Shown in pieces: positions 24,364 to 27,161 of a DNA stretch of 27,161 nucleotides (its first letter is position 1; every line of letters begins with the position of its first letter). Both the position numbers and the translations under genes were made by a program. The stretch lies in contig JAHLFV010000220.1 in assembly GCA_018883625.1 (NCBI GenBank), forward strand, positions 1 through 27,161. Direction: 5' to 3'. The notes under the pieces are model-generated. The model did not search any database. It had not been told where the DNA came from and saw only the letters and a list, made by a program, of their open reading frames with translations. Source of the DNA: Candidatus Treponema excrementipullorum (GTDB taxonomy: Bacteria > Spirochaetota > Spirochaetia > Treponematales > Treponemataceae).

Positions 24364-25971
24364 TTATAAATATGATTTAAATTTTCTTTCTATATCCTTT
24401 ATCAATTTGTATTCAAAAGAATCTACCAAAGCCAACCAAGAAGCTTCCAAAATGTCAGAGGAAACCCCTACCGTTGACCATGACTGTAAACCATCAGAAC
24501 TTTCGATTAAAACACGAACTTTGGAGGCCGTAGTTGATTTAGAATCCAACACACGTACCTTATAATCGATGAGTCTTATTTGCGCTACGGCGGGATAAAA
24601 CCGTTCCAAAGCTTTTCGTAAAGCCGTATCCAAAGCATGAACAGGACCATCTCCCTCTCCTGCGGTTATTTCTATTTGCCCGTCAACTTCTATTTTAAGC
24701 TGGGCAAAAGAACACAACGCTTCTCCCAAAGGTGGTTTTTCTCCGATGGATTTATAGTAATGTAATTTAAAAAAGGGTTTATATTTACCTAAACTTTTTC
24801 TTACCAGTAATTCAAAACTTCCTTCTGCTCCTTCAAACTGATAACCGGAATGTTCAAGAGATTTGATTTTCTCTATAATTTCCCCTACAACGGCATCTGA
24901 TTTTGTTACGCCGGGATTAAATCGACGGATTCTTTCTATAATGGTGGAACGACCGGCAACTTCGCTCATCAAGAAAATACGTTCATTACCTACAGATTCT
25001 GGGGTAATATGTTCGTAAGCTTCGGGATTTTTTGTCACTGCATCTATGTGCATACCAGCCTTATGGGCAAAAGCACTGCTACCAATATATGGCATTCCCG
25101 GTGTTACGTTGATATTTGCAATTTCCGCTACAGTTTTGGAAATAGGAGTGAGATCCTGTAGTTTTCCTTCCGGCAAACAAGAATATCCCATCTTTAACTC
25201 CAAACTGGGAATAATAGCAGAAAGATTGGCGTTTCCCGTCCTCTCTCCAAAGCCTAGCAGTGTTCCTTGCACATGAGTTGCTCCTCCAGATACAGCCATC
25301 AATGAAATAGCCACAGCCAGTCCACTATCATTATGAGCATGGATACCGATTTCTACCTGAGAACCAAAGTGCTGAAAAACCATCTTAGTAGTTTCATAAA
25401 TATCCAAGGGCAAAGAACCGCCTTTTGTGTCGCAAAGACTTAATACCCGAGCCCCTCCGTCTACAGCGGCTTTCAAACACTGCAATGCATACTCTTTATT
25501 TGCATTCCAACCGTCAAAAAAATGTTCCGCATCAAATATCACTGTTTTCCCCTGTTCCCGTAGATAGGAAACAGTATCTTTGATCATGGCTATATTTTCT
25601 TCCAATGATGCTTTGAGAATTTCCGTTACCTGAAAATCCCAAGTTTTACCAAAAATAACTACTGTATCTGTCTGAGCAGAAAGCAAACTTTGAATCTGTA
25701 CATCTTCTGCGCAAGTAATACCTTTACGTCGTGTTGAACCGAAAGCAACCACTTCGGCATTTTCCAAAGATACCTTTTTTATTTCTTGAAAAAACTCCAA
25801 ATCTTTGGGATTGGAACCGGGATTTCCCGCTTCAATATAGGTAACACCTAATTCATCTAAAGCTTTAACTACATGTATTTTATCTTGAACAGAAAAACTG
25901 ATTCCCTCTCCTTGGGCTCCATCCCGTAGGGAAGAATCTAAAATATGAATCTTTTTTGAATCAGAGGACAT
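24364..25971 (-). CDS. cimA: (R)-citramalate synthase
   Basis: A 535-residue enzyme of the isopropylmalate/homocitrate synthase family. It condenses acetyl-CoA with pyruvate to citramalate, the first step of the pyruvate route to isoleucine. The catalytic TIM barrel spans about 8-280: DSSLRDGAQ at 12-20 (R15, D16) and metal ligands in HAHND at 211-215. SSAFAHKAGMHIDA at 298-311 follows the barrel. The C-terminal LeuA dimer-type regulatory domain is about 385-530 (GEGDGPVHALDTALRKAL). The opening ILDSSLRDGAQGEGISFS matches the longer CimA subtype rather than LeuA. TAGGAGAT precedes the ATG. It follows the TIGR02757 gene by 35 bases, probably in one operon. No other isoleucine genes are here. 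Confidence 0.9.
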   Translation of the reverse strand: MSSDSKKIHILDSSLRDGAQGEGISFSVQDKIHVVKALDELGVTYIEAGNPGSNPKDLEFFQEIKKVSLENAEVVAFGSTRRKGITCAEDVQIQSLLSAQTDTVVIFGKTWDFQVTEILKASLEENIAMIKDTVSYLREQGKTVIFDAEHFFDGWNANKEYALQCLKAAVDGGARVLSLCDTKGGSLPLDIYETTKMVFQHFGSQVEIGIHAHNDSGLAVAISLMAVSGGATHVQGTLLGFGERTGNANLSAIIPSLELKMGYSCLPEGKLQDLTPISKTVAEIANINVTPGMPYIGSSAFAHKAGMHIDAVTKNPEAYEHITPESVGNERIFLMSEVAGRSTIIERIRRFNPGVTKSDAVVGEIIEKIKSLEHSGYQFEGAEGSFELLVRKSLGKYKPFFKLHYYKSIGEKPPLGEALCSFAQLKIEVDGQIEITAGEGDGPVHALDTALRKALERFYPAVAQIRLIDYKVRVLDSKSTTASKVRVLIESSDGLQSWSTVGVSSDILEASWLALVDSFEYKLIKDIERKFKSYL

Positions 25972-26006
25972 AACTATCTCCTATTATAACTCATATAATA
26001 CGGAAA

Positions 26007-26897
26007 TTAGGGATTTTTATCAACTCCCAGCCCAAACAGGGCAAAATCCCCCCGACAGGGGTCCTCAGGCCAAATCTCTTTTAGACAATCTGTTATTTTT
26101 TGTGCTGTTTTTTTTGAAGCACAGATTTTTTCGTCCAGTATGCCCAATCTATAGGATTCTTGCAACACATGTGTGTCTAGAGGAATCAGCAAATTGCTTG
26201 CATCAAACCAGTTCCACAGACCTATGTCTACAGGAGAATTTTGGCGCACCATCCATCTCAAAAACATGTGGACTCGTTTGTTGGCAGAATTTTTACCTTT
26301 AGGGACTATTTTACACGAACTAAACGTTTCTCCGATTATCTCTTCAAGGATGATTGATTTTGGTTTGTTAAGCTCCCCCTGTGCAGTTTCGAAAAAAAAC
26401 GTGTACTGCCTTTTCATAAAGTCACCAAAACTGTTGTATGATTTTAACATATAAAAGAACGCATCCAGTAAATCTATAAGATCTTTGTATGAGTAAAACC
26501 TATAAAATTTTTTTTGAAGCAGAACTTCTTCGCTAAATTTTTTGGGGATATCAGAACATATATCTTTACCAGTGTCTTCATCCACATCAATACAGAGCTC
26601 GTTACTGTCGGAAACTCCCATATGAACACCGGAGCATACTGTCTGCAGATACTTTCCTGTTTTTATCCATTGGTACGGACCACCGTAGCGATCTGCCTTA
26701 TCCAAAAGACCTTCGATTTTAGGTAAAAATAAATCCCGCCGTCCAAAAGATAACATTGCGGCAATAAAAGCTGCTATTTCTGTGTCTTTTTTATCGCTGT
26801 AGCGATGCAAAATACAACTGGGATCCCCGTTTATAAAATCAGCTGTTTCATACGACTCTGCAAGATATAGCAATCTTTTTTTAATTTCCTCAGTCAT
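26007..26897 (-). CDS. TIGR02757 (DUF2400) family protein
   Basis: A 296-residue protein. Family blocks: EIAAFIAAMLSFGRRD at 40-55, NKRVHMFLRWMVR at 206-218, VDIGLW at 223-228, IPLDTHV at 238-244 and DFALFGLGV near the end. The fold is thought to relate to helix-hairpin-helix DNA glycosylases, but no activity is established. An acidic insert about 92-120 (SDSNELCIDVDEDTGKD) makes it longer than the usual 250-260. No Shine-Dalgarno precedes the ATG, which lies 15 bases after the pgk terminator, so it may depend on read-through. Confidence 0.88.
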   Translation of the reverse strand: MTEEIKKRLLYLAESYETADFINGDPSCILHRYSDKKDTEIAAFIAAMLSFGRRDLFLPKIEGLLDKADRYGGPYQWIKTGKYLQTVCSGVHMGVSDSNELCIDVDEDTGKDICSDIPKKFSEEVLLQKKFYRFYSYKDLIDLLDAFFYMLKSYNSFGDFMKRQYTFFFETAQGELNKPKSIILEEIIGETFSSCKIVPKGKNSANKRVHMFLRWMVRQNSPVDIGLWNWFDASNLLIPLDTHVLQESYRLGILDEKICASKKTAQKITDCLKEIWPEDPCRGDFALFGLGVDKNP

Positions 26898-26911
26898 GGT
26901 TCATCGCAAAA

Positions 26912-26945
26912 AAAACACTGTTTGAATGCATTCAAACAGTGTTTT
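26912..26945 (-). terminator. Intrinsic terminator of pgk (34-bp perfect palindrome)
   Basis: Arms of 17 bases meet without a spacer (26912-26928 and 26929-26945; the centre is TGCA). On the minus strand a run of eight T closes it. It sits 22 bases after the pgk stop. Confidence 0.92.
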
Positions 26946-26967
26946 GCATAAAACTAGTTTTTACAAC

Positions 26968-27161
26968 TTATTTTGTTGCCAAAACAGCAATACCGGGTAG
27001 AGTTTTTCCTTCAAGGAACTCAAGAGAAGCACCACCACCGGTTGAAACATGACTCATTTTTGAAGCCAAGTTAAACTTGTTAACAGCAGCTACGGAGTCT
27101 CCTCCTCCAACAACGCTTACGGCTCCCTTAGCAGTTGCTTCCGCTACCAAGTGAGCTACAT
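26968..27161 (-). CDS. pgk: Phosphoglycerate kinase, C-terminus only
   Basis: The last 64 codons of a gene that enters from the right edge. The C-terminal nucleotide-binding end of phosphoglycerate kinase is plain: VVGGGDSVAAVNKF, then HVSTGGGASLEFLEGKTLPG and a final AVLATK. The enzyme makes ATP from 1,3-bisphosphoglycerate in glycolysis. The frame remains open to the window edge, so the true start is outside. A strong terminator follows. Confidence 0.95.
   Translation of the reverse strand, partial: VAHLVAEATAKGAVSVVGGGDSVAAVNKFNLASKMSHVSTGGGASLEFLEGKTLPGIAVLATK

Noticed and set aside
26912..26945. 34-bp perfect palindrome as a possible recombination or attachment site
   Set aside because: The run of T on the minus strand, directly after the pgk stop, explains it as an intrinsic terminator.

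Overview
The window looks like a piece of a Treponema chromosome (AT-rich spirochete; species not determined). Four things point there. The flagellar rod genes flgF, flgG and a catalytic-domain-less flgJ lie in the order I know from treponemes. There is a UPF0164/PorV-like outer-membrane barrel. A GTG-started glutamyl-tRNA synthetase of about 518 residues is present. There is a dense set of cyclic-di-GMP enzymes. I see no insertion sequence, phage, CRISPR array or integration site, so most of this is ordinary chromosome.

Layout, left to right. 1-5611 (minus strand): a dCache-PAS-GGDEF membrane diguanylate cyclase, then an outer-membrane barrel gene separated by one base from a secreted protein of about eight Ig-like repeats that runs off the left edge. 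5726-7177: asnS. 7394-8224 (plus): a carboxylesterase. 8226-8331: a cluster of small palindromes between convergent genes. 8341-10941 (minus): an aldehyde dehydrogenase and iron-type alcohol dehydrogenase operon. 11060-13206 (minus): flgF-flgG-flgJ. 13388-14844 (minus): a lipoprotein and a TtcA-like PP-loop protein. 14911-17642 (plus): epmA and gltX. 17805-18032 (minus): a DUF1653 protein. 18189-19753 (plus): a three-gene thiol-redox operon (DUF6132 protein, CcdA, TlpA-like thioredoxin). 19806-23945 (minus): an EAL phosphodiesterase with a dead GGDEF domain, followed by a membrane diguanylate cyclase. 24119-24192 (minus): tRNA-Pro(GGG). 24364-26897 (minus): cimA and a TIGR02757 (DUF2400) protein. 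26968-27161: the C-terminus of pgk.

How the genes work together. Two diguanylate cyclases with intact active and inhibitory sites and one phosphodiesterase make and break c-di-GMP in a flagellated cell; the phosphodiesterase and one cyclase appear to share a transcript. The CcdA/TlpA operon carries electrons across the inner membrane to periplasmic thiols. Several genes serve translation: AsnRS, GluRS, EpmA (which modifies elongation factor P), a TtcA-like tRNA thiolase and tRNA-Pro. The ADH/ALDH pair handles alcohol and aldehyde redox, as expected of a fermenter.

The most interesting signals are the one-base coupling of a PorV-like barrel to an SPNGDG-repeat protein; three promoters whose -10 boxes sit 6-8 bases before the start codon (asnS, esterase, epmA), suggesting leaderless mRNAs; a palindromic operator in the asnS promoter; a sigma-28-like promoter before flgF; and a cysteine-pair mini-protein leading the CcdA/TlpA operon. 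Several gene starts (adh, lipoprotein, epmA, DUF6132 gene, tlpA) were moved downstream of the longest open frame because of promoters or ribosome binding sites.
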